From the NCBI GenBank assembly GCA_964036315.1, contig OZ038492.1, positions 32,660,062 to 32,724,061 of the forward strand: a stretch of 64,000 bases of DNA. Reading direction: 5' to 3'. Within the stretch, counting starts at the first letter, position 1; every line of letters starts with the position of its first letter. Source of the stretch: Acanthosepion esculentum (taxonomy: Eukaryota > Mollusca > Cephalopoda > Sepiida > Sepiidae). Below, piece by piece: positions 22,076 to 32,890 of this stretch. The position numbers and the translations under genes are program-made. Under the pieces are notes generated by a model, which had not been told where the DNA came from, made no database searches, and saw nothing but the letters and a program-made list of their open reading frames with translations.

Positions 22076-22990
22076 TTAAAAAATCTTTAGCATTTTTTTT
22101 CCTGGTTTTAACTGCGTCTCTGCACTCTGCTGTGAACCAGGGTTTTGTTTTGGTATGTGGTTTAAAGGAAGATTTAGGTATTGTTTCTCTTGCTGTGTTA
22201 TTTTGTCTGTAAAACTGACTATTGGTTCTGGTTCATTGATAATTTCTATGTTGATTTGGGATGAGCAGAGTTCACTGAATTTTAGCCAGTTAGCCTTGTG
22301 TAGTTGCCATTTTGGATTCCTTTCTTCTGGCATAGGCTTATCTATATTTAGGAGAATAGGTGAATGGTCACTACAGGATTGGTCATCATGGACTTTCCAT
22401 TGAAAGTCCATAAACATTGATGGGGAGCATATGGTCAGGTCAATGGCTGATGTTGATCCGGTGCTTGGATGTAAGTATGTGTGCATTTGGTTATTAAGAA
22501 TACATAGATCAGATGATTCCAGCATAGATTCTATAATTTTACCAGTTTGATTGTGGGCCCTACAGCCCCACATTTTATTGTGTGCATTAAAATCTCCCAT
22601 TAGTAGAAAGGGAGTGGAGAGTTGGCCAATTAACCTTTCTATTTCAGATTTATTCAGTTTGTGTTTTGGAGGAATATAAATTGAACACATGATTATTGTT
22701 CGATGAACTGAAGCTTTTACTGCTATGGCCTGTCGATTTGTATTTAATGGTAGTTTTTTTATGGGGTATTGATTTTTTAACCAGTATTGAAGTATCCCCA
22801 CTTGGCCTATTCCCTATTGCTGACACATTTATTTTATGGTACGTTTCATATCCTTTAAAAGAGATATTATCCGTTTCTTTGAGAAACGTCTCCTGTAGAC
22901 AAACTACATTTGGATTGTAATCCGTGAGGATTTTTATGATTTCCTCATAGTTTGGTTTAACACCTCTACAGTTCCATTGTATGATGCTTA
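22076..22990 (-). pseudogene. I-like LINE ORF2: apurinic-type endonuclease domain
   Basis: The N-terminus at about 22,985-22,805 reads IIQWNCRGVKPNYEEI and VVCLQETFL (metal-binding Asn and Glu). After a frame change near 22,800 it continues with MGDFNAHNKMWG and SCSDHSPILLNI, the catalytic Asp/Asn and His motifs of AP endonucleases. This domain nicks the target to prime reverse transcription. About 300 residues, normal for the domain. Confidence 0.9.
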
Positions 22991-23059
22991 TGTTCTGTTT
23001 ATCCGTTTGAGTAATAATTATTTTTATTTTTATTATTATTATTTTTGTGAATTAATCTT

Positions 23060-23185
23060 AGGGATGACTATGTTTTTGGTTATCTATTTCCATATATTCC
23101 ATATCTCCTATATTGTTTGTTTTCCTTGTTTGTGAACTCGTTCTTCGCCGAGTATTTGTATGTTCTTGATTATTTAGATTGGAAG
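23060..23185 (-). pseudogene. I-like LINE ORF1 C-terminal tail (partial)
   Basis: Open minus-strand frame reading NTRRRTSSQTRKTNN and YMEIDNQKHSHP before a stop, about 60 bp upstream of the endonuclease frame. The position and basic/polar composition fit the end of ORF1, the RNA-binding gag-like protein. The rest of ORF1 is missing. Confidence 0.4.
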
Positions 23186-23410
23186 TAGACTTTAGAAGGA
23201 ACCTGAAACACAATTCTAAACCGGGAACAAGGGATTAATATGTACTCTTATGCAAAAGACCAAGGATGAGTTGTGTAGAGATGGAAAGGTATTTGACCAG
23301 CATTTAATTAATTAATTAATCCTGTGGGGGGGGGGTCTTTCTTTTTTGATCGCGTCTACTTCTTTAACGTCTGTGTTGTTCTATACCTGTTAATCTATCT
23401 CTATACTTCT

Positions 23411-24760
23411 GTTTGGTTTGTTTTGGTTTACGGTATATCAACCTCAACAGATTATTTAATACCGACAAGATTTTTATTGCTGGTAATAATTTTTCCCAAA
23501 AAGGTATTGCTCGTAACAATTTTTTCCACAAAAAAATGGTAATATTTTTTTTCTTTTAAAATATGTACTGCTGGTAATAATTTTTCAAAAAAAAGTATTA
23601 CTGGTATTACAACCTATTTTTATACTTTCATATTGTTTTGATCCCTTTTGTGGGGGGGTAACTATTTACCGATGGCTAGGACCTTGACAGGTGCTACCAA
23701 CCTGGGTCAGGGTGGACCTGGGAACATCAACAATTAAGAGGTGATTTCAAGCTCTTCAAAGCCTCCTGATGAAAGGCCTTGCTGTTGGATGTCGCTTATC
23801 GTCTTCCACAGGACGCAGATGTAGTTTATCGACTTCCTCACTACGCGGATGATGGTTATCGTCTTACCCAGGATGCGGATGTAGTTTATCGTCATACCCA
23901 GAACGCGGATGTAGTTTATCGTTATACCCAGGACAATGATGTAATTTATCGTTTTACGCAGGAAGAGGATGTAATTTATCGTCTTACCCAGGATGAGGAT
24001 GTAATTTATCGTCATACCCAGAACGCGGATGTAGTTTATCGTTATACCCAGGACAATGATGTAATTTATCGTCTTACCCAGGAAGAGGATGTAATTTATC
24101 GTCTTACCCAGGATGCGGATGTAGTTTATCGTTATACCCAGGACAACGATGTAATTTATCGTCTTACCCAGGAAGAGGATTTAATTTATCATCTTACCCA
24201 AGAAGAAGATGTAATTTATCGTCATACCCAGAACGCGGATGTAGTTTATCGTTATACCCAGAACAATGATGTAATTTATCGTTTTACGCAGGAAGAGGAT
24301 GTAATTTATCGTCTTACCCAGGATGAGGATGTAATTTATCGTTATACCCAGGACGCGGATGTAGATTATCGTTATACCCAGGACAATGATGTAATTTATC
24401 GTCTTACCCAGGAAGAGGGTGTAATTTATCGTCTTACCCAGGACGCGGATGTAGTTTATCGTTATACCCAGGACAATGATGTAATTTATCGTCTTACCCA
24501 GGAAGAGGATGTAATTTATCGTCTTACCCAGGACGCGGATGTAGTTTATTGTTATACCCAGAACAATGATGTAATTTATCGTTTTACCCAGGAAGAGGAT
24601 TTAATTTATCGTCTTACCCAGGAAGAAGATGTAATTTATCGTCTTACCCAGGACGCGGAGGTAGTTTATCGTTTTACCCTGGACACGGATGTAGTTCATC
24701 GTCTTACTCAGGACGCAGATGTAGTCTATCGTCTTACCCAGGACACTATACTTCTGTTCA
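23411..24760 (-). mobile_element. Minisatellite-bearing element, copy 2 (LINE-I tail partner)
   Basis: Minus-strand order: 32-copy module B array (24,750-23,791), linker (about 23,790-23,683, with GAACATCAACAATTAAGAGG on the plus strand), degenerate module A copies (23,625-23,465, TGCTGGTAATAATTTTT repeated on the plus strand), then the shared 3' end (23,468-23,411; minus strand CGGTATTAAATAATCTGTTG). The linker matches 49,470-49,600 in reverse complement. Same architecture as 9.5-10.19 kb with a different module expanded. Confidence 0.7.
23791..24750. repeat. Minisatellite module B, 30-bp period, about 32 copies
   Basis: Plus-strand unit GATGTAGTTTATCGTCTTAC + CCAGGACGCG with variants ending GACAAT, GAAGAG or GATGAG that alternate in a loose higher-order pattern. 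Because 30 is a multiple of 3, one frame stays open for 356 codons (23,779-24,849), giving a 10-residue repeat of DVVYRLTQD type. Unit-to-unit changes often alter the residue (L/Y/H, DN/EE/DA), and a homologous array at 9.5 kb has a frame-breaking 31-bp period. I therefore read this as non-coding. Confidence 0.95.
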
Positions 24761-25110
24761 GTGTTCTTAATCCACCATTCTATGTCATTCTTATAATTCT
24801 ATTCATTTCCCTTTATCTCATACCAGAAATCTACCACTTCTTCATTTGATGGTGTTTTTCTATACGCTACATTTATGTCTCAATGTCCCTCTAGATTTTT
24901 TCCCTGTTAATTATTTTATTGCTTGTTTTTATTGCACGTTTTTATCTTTTTTCTTTTCTTATTCTTCACTGTTAATTTTGCTTATCATTTTATTCCTTCT
25001 TTCACATTTTCTCTTTCGTTGTACATTTAATTAGATAGATTGACTTCGGATCTCTTTTTTTAACAGTCGCTGTGCTTTTTCTACTGTTTGAATTTCTAGG
25101 AAGAGGCGTT
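24761..25110. other. Unassigned, T-rich, no gene seen
   Basis: Pyrimidine-rich sequence with Phe/Leu-rich translations only. Confidence 0.5.
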
Positions 25111-25114
25111 ATTA

Positions 25115-25245
25115 TTATTTACAGTATTTACATGCGGGGCTATAGTCCTGATCTTTGTTGTTTTTATCGCAACGTTTCGGCCGTGCTGCCCCCACCCCCA
25201 CCCGGACTCCATCCGATACGGGTAACCTACGGGAAATTACGAACT
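25115..25245 (-). mobile_element. SINE family B fragment
   Basis: Minus-strand relic with GCAACGTTTCGGCCGTGCTG (core on the other strand) and a diverged 3' part ATTATTTACAGTATTTACAT. Confidence 0.45.
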
Positions 25246-25804
25246 GAACTCCCTATTTAATCAACGAAGTAGTTTTTTTTCTCGCTTTTTTTCTGTAGTT
25301 TTCAAAAAACTGTTTCTCTTTGGTGAGGACAGACATGTCAATGGGAAGAGAAGTTCTTTTTTTTCAACACTTTCGCTATCAGGTCTATTGGTACTAATCT
25401 TAGATTGTATCCCAGAGAATAGTAGCTTCATCGTTTCCAGTTACTGCTGATGGCTTACGTTCGTAGGATCTGTCTTTGATTTTCATTTCATTTCATCGTG
25501 CTTACAGATTACCCAGTGGGGGTATGCTGTTTCTTTGTTGAGCCTTCATGTTTTGGCAAATTCTGAATATCCAAAGACTAACTAGATGCTACATCTTGTT
25601 GTTTGTTGCCTATCATGAACTTTGGGTTGTTGTCTTTTAAGAGCCTTCTGAGGTCGATACTGAGCAGCGATACTAATTCCTTTCATCTCAGATTCTAGGC
25701 TAGCTGTACGGTCTTCATCTTAACCTTTGACTCGTTTTGGGTACTGCTGGTGAAGTGATTTCTCTTCTTATTTAACCTTTAGTTCTTCTAACTCTTCAGA
25801 TTTT
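25246..25804. other. Unassigned
   Basis: No recognised repeat; probably degraded LINE sequence between identifiable pieces. Confidence 0.35.
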
Positions 25805-26560
25805 CTTTCTTTTTATGTGCCATGTCCTTTCAGGACGTGGGCGATCATGGCTCTCCATCTCCCTCTATCGCTTGCAGCTCTCAACAAGTTCCTTCCTTCT
25901 GCCAACTGCTCTAGACCATGTTCTGTCATCCACTTGCTTAAGCTCGCCAGGTATGTCAGGAGATGTTTTCCCTTGTCTCCCTTTCCCTCTATTTGACCCG
26001 TGAGTATCAGATTCTTTAAGCCCTCCTTCCTCATTATGTGTCCCAGAAACTTCAGCTGCTTCTTCCTGATGTTAAGTATAAGCTTCCTCCTTATTTGCAA
26101 CCTCTATAAGATTTCATCGTTGCTCACACGCTCGCTTCTTTATATCCTTACCATCGTTCTGTAGAAACGCATCTCTGTCGCCTCGAATCTCTTCTTCATT
26201 TTTGAGGAAATCGTCCAACATTCGCTGCCGTAAAGAAGAACAGATGTCACGTAACAGTTCAGCATTCTTTTCTTTGTTACCAGTCTCGCAATACTCTACC
26301 CAACTTTTGGAATGTATCCTTGGCCATCCCAATACGTCTACAATGGGGTATTTTGTCGAAGGCTTTTGCGTAGTCTATAAAACATAGGTACACGTCCTTC
26401 TGCATCTGTATCGCACTTTGTGATAAAATTCTGAGCATGAATATCGCGTTCCTTGTTCCAGTGTCTTTAACGAACCTGCACTGTTCTTGTCCTATCTCTG
26501 GGCTGATTCATCAGTGTAGACAAATTGTTGATTGTGTTACCCGTCTTATAACCATAGCCA
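25805..26560 (-). pseudogene. RTE-like LINE, RT to C-terminus relic
   Basis: The minus-strand C-terminal frame (25,813-26,100) carries KQLKFLGHIMRKEGL, LTGQIEGKGDKGK and GRWRAMIAHVLKGHGT, the ORF2 end also found at 18.6, 42.4 and 47.2 kb. Upstream, 26,114-26,332 and broken frames to about 26,560 correspond to RT palm parts aligned with 55.4-55.6 kb (DVYxCFIDYxKAFD-type region). The RTE-like label rests on my recognition of this C-terminus and is less sure than LINE identity. Confidence 0.7.
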
Positions 26561-26599
26561 AGGTGTTCAAAAGAGAGGATAGTGGAGTAAGAGAAAGGC

Positions 26600-27690
26600 A
26601 GAAAAGGAGAGATCAGAGCAAGTTCCTTTTGATGAATCCGTTGCTGATATTAATTTGTCGAAATCTCAGTTTCCCTGTTGCTACCAAATTCAAGAGTTGC
26701 ATTCGACTGCATCATGTTTGTTCTGAATAAGGTTACAATTAAAGAAGAGATGTTGTCGATTACTTGAAAGAGAATCAAACCCCTTCTTATATTCAGCCGA
26801 AGTTATTGTGGAGTACTTTTTCTTAGCTTTCACCTTTTCCATTAATGGCCTTGTTTATGAGCAGCTGATCTTTTCATCCATAGCTCGCTTTTCTATATCC
26901 TTTTTTGCCACTGGTTGTTATCCAGATTTTGGGGTTCTAGTTATTTGACAGATGCTAAGATTTTGTAAGAAGACGTGTGATTGGCCGGTAGTTTGTAGAG
27001 CCGTTGGTTTCCTCATTTCTGACAAGAAGGTAAGTGGCATCAACTAGGCTATTCCTCTGACGTTTCTATGCATTTGTGATAGACACAGGTCAGATATTTG
27101 TGTATTACTGGCAGGTACTTTAACTAGAAATTTGCCATTATTTGTCGAGTCCTTCCTGTTGCCCGACTTCTGAGTTGCTGTTAGTGTATTTTCCGAAGAT
27201 ACATTTTACCAATCTTATTCGGATAACTGCTGCTTTTTCCTTATCACTTTGTTTTAAAAAGTCGGCGTTTGCATTATGGTGTTTTCAGTTTTCCTAGATA
27301 CTAGCCCAGAAATGTTCAACAGCATCTTTCTCGGGTGTTAATCGGATTTCAATTTATTTTCTTTCTTTTTTTTTCAGATTTAGAATATTGTAGCGTTTTC
27401 TTTGTAAGGTTTGTTCTGGTGTTAGAACTTTTACTTCTATTTGCAAATCGTCAGATTCTCTGTAACTTAACCTTGTTTAAGCTTTTCAATGGCTGTTGCT
27501 ACGCTATTTTTTTATTTTTGATGTTGCATTTTTCAACGACGGTTCTTCTATTCGAATTGGTTTTGCTTTTTCATTTCTAAATGTGTTTAAGTTTCTCCTC
27601 ATATTTTTAAAACATTCTCTCCAATTCGTCTTGGCTGTCTTGATTTGTTTTGTCTGTTATTTTGGATTTTTATGCCAAAGGCACCATTGA
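26600..27690 (-). pseudogene. R4/Dong-like LINE, N-terminal linker and RT fragment
   Basis: Broken minus-strand frames include NYRPITRLLTKS (about 26,990) and KDQLLINKAI (about 26,850), with upstream linker traces in frames to about 27,690. These match the order of the better copy at 30.3-34.1 kb (NYRPITCLSTSYK, KDQLLINKMIL). It abuts the RTE-like relic at its 3' side; nesting or a truncated insertion could explain this. Confidence 0.6.
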
Positions 27691-27955
27691 CTGCAGCGGC
27701 TTCTAAAACTTTTTACTTCAGGGCGCATTTGAAGAATAGCACTATAATTTCTCTGGGCGCACTTTATATTATTATTAATTAAAAAAAAATTAGTCATGAA
27801 ATCTGAAAATAATAAAGAGGTTTCCTAAAAGAAGCAATTGTTTTTAAGACATTGCATTGTATAGTTATGTATGCTTGTTTGAAACCTGTGTTTCACGTGC
27901 GTTGGCAAGATTTCGAATGTTAGGCTTTATATGTGATAAATGTTAGGCCTTATAG
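27691..27955. other. Unassigned
   Basis: Contains TAGGCTTTATATGTGATAAATGTTAGGCCTTATA, a short internal duplication. No gene seen. Confidence 0.4.
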
Positions 27956-28225
27956 TGATTTTCCAAGCGTAGCTTGGATGGGGCACAAGGCCGAAATTAG
28001 GGGGCACCCAGTGAGGATCGAACTCTCTACTCAGTCGTAATTGTTCTAGCGAGACAAGCTTGCTAAACATTACACCGCCTCGAGGCGCCCAAATGATTTT
28101 CTAAGCGTAGCTTAAATGTGGCACAAGGCCGAAAGTAAGGAGTGAACTCACTACTCAGTCGCAGTTGTTTGTTCTAGCGAGACAAGCTTGCTAACCATTA
28201 CACCGCATCGAGGTGTTCAAATGTT
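27956..28225 (-). mobile_element. Two tandem family D tRNA-derived SINEs
   Basis: Copies at 27,956-28,088 and 28,089-28,225. On the minus strand each reads GGTGTAATGGTTAGCAAGCT (A-box region), ...GAGTTCnnTCC (B-box-like), CTTTCGGCCTTGTGCCACAT and ends AAGCTACGCTTGGAAAATCA. Units of about 130 bp are short even for SINEs. Confidence 0.7.
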
Positions 28226-28907
28226 AGGCATTATACATGAAAATTAGCGGCAGAGTTTTCATTTAAATGGATTTATGAAAATCGGCTATTTTTACAGGGT
28301 CCGTTAATGGTTGGTTTAAATCCCTTGAGGAAGGCAAAAGGGCAAGGATTATCCGCTCCTTCTTAAAGATTAAGAACTTTAGCGTCCATTTTAAAATATC
28401 AAATTACAAAGACTTGAGTTAGAAATGGAAAGCATTTGCTTGATGTCTCTAGCTTTTTTCAGAATAAAGATTTTTTTTTTAAATATAAAAATAATTCATG
28501 AATTACTCTTCTGTCAACATGAGGCGTACCTGGGTACCTTTCAGGGCGCATTAGTTCGACCGGACGCACCGGCTGAGAAATGTTGACCTATACTATATGC
28601 CAAAGGTTTGGAGCCTAAAAACTAAAGATTGTGTGCCTTTTTCATGATTAATTTACTGGCTCATTTTGGGTCAGTGAGACTTTCTCTTCCTGAAGGGTGT
28701 CATTACATACTAAATAGTAATAATAAAGAAATTAACACATTATTACATGAAGTTTCCTTCTGATTTTAGCGCTTTTTGACTCACTTACCTTACAAACTAA
28801 TGCTAATCTTAAGGCTGGCAGATTTTAAATTTTAGGTAATGCCACTGTGAAAGATTTGACACCATAAACTCATGGGTTAAATACTTGACCCATGTTAACT
28901 TATTATG
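28226..28907. other. Unassigned
   Basis: AT-rich with no recognised repeat or coding signal. Confidence 0.45.
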
Positions 28908-29470
28908 AGTTAATAATAATAATATTAATAATATATATATGATCTTATCTATTTTCCTCAAAAAATACTCAGTGTAAAATGTCAATATGTGAATTCTGAC
29001 CTTAGATCTCTGGTTGGTACTCGGAAAGAAATGAGTATACACCAGAAATCAAAGGAAATCAAATAATAATAATAATAATACTATATGATATTATTTATTT
29101 TCCTCGAAAAATATTCAGTGGAAAGTTTCAGGACGCCATTTCTGATCTTAGGTATCTGATTGGTACCCAGAAAGAAATAAGTATACATCAGAAATCAAAG
29201 GAAATCACATAATACTACTACTACTACTAATAATAATAATATATGATCTTATTTATTTTCCTCGAAAAAAATTCAGTTGAAAATGTTAGGATGTCATTTC
29301 TGATCTTAGATCTCTGGTCGGGACCCGGAAAGAAATGCGTATACACCAGAAATCAAAGGAAATCAAATAATAATTATACATATGATCTTATTTATTTTCC
29401 TCGGAATATACTCAGTTGAAAATGTTAGGATGCCATTTCTGACCTTAGGTCTCTGGTTGCTACCCAAAGA
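28908..29470 (+). repeat. Tandem array of R4/Dong-like LINE 3' ends separated by (ATT)n
   Basis: Four units of about 145-160 bp, each beginning with an ATA/ATT run, then TGATCTTATTTATTTTCCTC, CTTAGGTCTCTGGTTGGTAC-like sequence, GTATACACCAGAAATCAAAG, and another ATA/ATT run. AAATCAAAGGAAATC occurs near 29,047, 29,192 and 29,350. The unit is the 3'UTR of the minus-strand LINE at 30.3 kb, here in the opposite orientation. Confidence 0.85.
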
Positions 29471-30261
29471 AGGCTTTAAACTTGCTTATAATAGCGAAAA
29501 TCCAGAGGGTCGCTCCAAACCTTTGCCCTATAACCTTTGTTCATTTATTTCCTATAGGGAAAGATTTTGCATAAACCTGTTCTTGATTGCTCTGTTTTCT
29601 ATATCCTGGGTTAATTTTGTATGTCTTGTATGTTCCATTCTTGTTATTTGTGGCCTTTCGTCTATCTTTATTTTCTTTTCTATCTTCTATCTTCTCATGA
29701 CGTTTTCTTCCATGTTATCTATACATTTTCCTCGTCAAAGAGTTTGGCAGTTTCGTTGGTCTTGTTTCGTCTTTTTCTTCTTCATCGTTCTGTTCATTTC
29801 ATTCAAAGATTTCTAGTAAATATTTTCTTGATATTTTTCATCTCTTGCGCCACGCTCTTACGACACGACTATTTCCCGTACTTGGAATTTAGTTCTCTCC
29901 TGTTTTTTCATTAAATTCCCGTTTGGTATTTTCCAACTTGTTTGCGATTATATTAAGTCTTGATAATATTTTTGCATACGCCAGATGTACGCCTCTGTGG
30001 TGGTCGATGTTAGATTTAATAAACGTTAGACGTATGCTTCCATTACATGTTTGTAATTTTCCGTCTGGACCAATAAGTTCTGGCTAACTTTCAATTGTTT
30101 TACACGTGGCGCAATTTGAGGGGGTTTCTGTGACAGAGGAACGCGTAGTGATGATTCTCTTTTGTTTGCTGATTGAAGTTTCTTCCAGCCTGCTGTTTCC
30201 TGCTTCGTTGTTTTTCCTTCATAGAAGTGTGTTGTCAGAGTCTCTTTAGCTGCTCTCATGA
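29471..30261. other. Unassigned
   Basis: Phe/Ser-rich hydrophobic translations from T-rich DNA, with no recognised domain. The last part may be the 3' flank of the LINE on the minus strand. Confidence 0.4.
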
Positions 30262-30429
30262 CTGTATTATTATTATTATTATTATCTTTTTTTATTTCCT
30301 TTGATATCTGCCGTTTACACATTTCTTTCCGGGTCCCACCCAGGGACCTAAGGTTAGAAATGGTATCATGACATTTTCCACTGAAAAAAAATAATAATTA
30401 TTATTATTACATAGATAAAGCCCTTCGTA

Positions 30430-31075
30430 AAGTGTGGGTTGTACTTGTCAGAATCATTTTTTGTATCTCTTTGAGGCATGGACTTCCAGGGATCCCTTCA
30501 ATTAGTCTACTGGAATATTTTCCAACCAATCCTAAGGCTCTAACTACAACATGGATTGTTGATGTTCCCATATGCCACATTTTTCAGATTTCTATTTCAA
30601 GTCCTTGTATTTTGACAGCTTTTCGAATATCTTCAAAGATTCATTGCAGTCTGCAGGGACTGCCATATCAATAAGGAGGCATTTTTGTTTGTTTGTGGTC
30701 TTTAATAACATTGTCTGGGCCGTTGGCTTTGATTGTTCTGCCAGTGTGTATTATGTAGTCCCATAGAATTGTAACAGGTCCTATCTCTGTAACCGGGTCT
30801 GGGTGGTGTTCGTACCAGTTTCTTTCAGTTTCCTTCCCGTAGAAGTTGCAAATTTTCCAGTGCAGATATTGGCCCACTCTGTCATGCCGGTTTTTATATT
30901 CAGTGGGTGCCAATATCGTGCAACCTGATATAAGATGTTCAATGGTTTCTGGATATTTATCACAGAATCTGCATTTTGGGTTAACACAGTATTTTAGTAT
31001 ATGTGCTTGATAATTCCTAGTTAACAAGCATTGGTCCTGTGCAGCAAGGATAAAACCTTCAGTTTCAGCTTTCAA
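30430..31075 (-). pseudogene. R4/Dong-like LINE: CCHC knuckle and restriction-like nuclease
   Basis: CRFCDKYPETIEHLISGC gives the C-x2-C-x8-H-x4-C knuckle. Further on, GRTIKANGPDNVIKDHKQTK is the expected PD... nuclease core. The following conserved acidic segment is disrupted: after MPPY the frame hits a stop and resumes shifted (30,430-30,668, HMGTSTIHVVV-like). The nuclease would normally cut the target for priming; here it is broken. Confidence 0.75.
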
Positions 31076-31215
31076 CCCTTCACTACGTAGCCACTGATGG
31101 GTACGATTTTTGTCTACGTCAGCTTGTTTGGTACGGGCAGAGTACTGGCCATGAAGCGGTTTATCTTGCCATTGTTTCTGTATCTGGTCGGTTGCATCTG
31201 TCTTTGGTTTCTTTT

Positions 31216-32890
31216 TTAAGTATTTTGCAGCTTCAGTCGGTTTACCGTGCTGTACTTGTATTTCTGCCCCATTTGAAACTCCATTTTGAATTTGTTGGCT
31301 TCCTCTATTAAGGAGTAAAGACGCTTACTACTTTCATGTTCCTTGACACATACCATCATCCAGTCTTCTGTAGTTTGAAAGTATCTTTGGAGGCAAATTG
31401 TTGTAGTTTTGTAGGACAGTTCTAGTTGAACTAATCCTCTGCCTCCATCGGATCTGGGCACATACAGGCGATCAACATCAGCTTTAGGATGATGCATGCG
31501 GTAGCAAGTGAGGAGCTTTCTCGTTTTGGCGTCCATTCGCTTAATTTCAGCTATGGTCCAGTTAAGGACGTTAAAGCTGTATTGCACCACAGGGACAGCC
31601 AAGGTGTTTATGGCTGATATTCTGTTTTTTTAGTTTAGCTCGGTATTTAGTACCAGACGTACACGCCTGTAGTACTCCTTTCTTACCTTCTCCTTCATTT
31701 GGAGGTGTTGTATGCCATCTCCTTCGCTAATTCCTAGGTACTTATAAGCTTCATCATTCTCCAGTTCCCTAATCTTTGTAACAAAATCTAAATTTATTAA
31801 CGGTGCTTCTGTAATTCAACCTTTCTTGAATGTAACTTTTTCACATTTATCTAATCCGAAGTTCATACCTATGTCGTCACTGAAGTATTTTACAATATTG
31901 AGGAGGCCCTTCAACTCATTGTCGTCTTTGGCAAAGAGTTTGAGATCATCCATGTAGAGTACGTGATTGAATATTTTCTTATTTATTTTGTAACCATAGC
32001 TACTGTTGTTCACTTCATGCGTAAGAGGGATTAAGGACAAACAAAACATTCCACGTCGGATATTTAGTCGGTTGGATATGGCAGTGCTTCTGTTGTGACT
32101 ATGGTATAGTTTGGTGTTCCACATTCCCAAGCTGTGCGTAAGGAAATTTAATACCACGGAGGAGACTTTGTATATTTCCAAAGTCTTAAGGATCCAAGAA
32201 TGTGGAACACTATCAAAGGCTTTACGATAATCAATCCACGCTGCGCTAAGATTACTACGTCTTCCCCTGCAATTTTCCAGTATCATTTTATTTATCAGTA
32301 GTTGATCTTTGCAGCCATATTAACCTCTCCTGCATCCCTTCTGTTCCAGCGGAAGAATTCTGTTTGTTTCGAAAAATGAGTAAGCACGGTTCGTCAGGAC
32401 AGACGTGATCAACTTGTACGATGTGGAGAGACATGTTATCGGTCGATAATTTTTCGGGTCGTCTGTTTCATTTGTTGTTTTTTTTACAAGCTTTGATAAT
32501 GTTTTCGCAAGGATTTTGTGGATAGACGAGAGATGATAAAGTCAGAAATTGGGAACCTTGTCATTTCCTGGCGATTTCCATTTTGGGGATTTCGTTAGAG
32601 CGTACCTAACATCATCTGTGGATATATTTTTCCATTCTTGCAGAGGTGTATCCAGCATTCGTTCTTCTTCACGTCGGATCCATTCTGCATTTGTGTTATA
32701 TTCCTTCGGGCTGCTCCAAATATTTTCCCAAAATGTCTGTACATTATCAATCGGTGGTGGCCTTTCGCCATGTATAGGTGTTTTTCCAATTTCCCTGTAA
32801 AATTTCTTACGGTCCGTTTGGAATATTTTATTTTGGCGATAGAACCTACAACGTTTTTCGTATCGTCTTGTTCTCTGTGCCTTTAGCTGA
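31216..32890 (-). pseudogene. R4/Dong-like LINE: reverse transcriptase
   Basis: From the RT start near 32,800: KSPKWKSPGNDKVPNFW, PKNYRPITCLSTSYKLI, EQKGCRRGYGCKDQLLINK, then WIDYRKAFDSVPHSWI (first catalytic Asp), RRGMFCLSLI, YMDDLKLFAKDD (catalytic pair) and GLDKCEKVTFKKG (31,816-32,286). After a break near 31,815 the frame continues with SFNVLNWTIAEIKRMD and SDGGRGLVQLELSYK. Order and spacing are normal; the breaks make it non-functional. Confidence 0.85.

Larger units (their letters stand above)
19118..23230 (-). mobile_element. I-like LINE with RNase H, nearly full length, minus strand
   Basis: In coding order (right to left): ORF1 tail, AP-type endonuclease, reverse transcriptase, RNase H, and a 3'UTR ending in a (CAAT)n tail at 19,118-19,132. 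RNase H within ORF2 and a short simple-repeat tail place it in the I superfamily. The ORF2 region is interrupted only a few times (frame changes near 22,800, 22,075 and 21,215-21,230, and a stop region near 20,860-20,935). ORF1 is truncated at its 5' side near 23,200. The last 50 bp (19,133-19,183) are shared with three other elements in the window. Confidence 0.9.

Noticed and set aside
29382..29914. Hydrophobic frames suggesting a membrane protein
   Set aside because: T-rich DNA yields Phe/Leu/Ser strings. The frame starts inside a LINE 3' repeat and has no helix pattern shared with known families.
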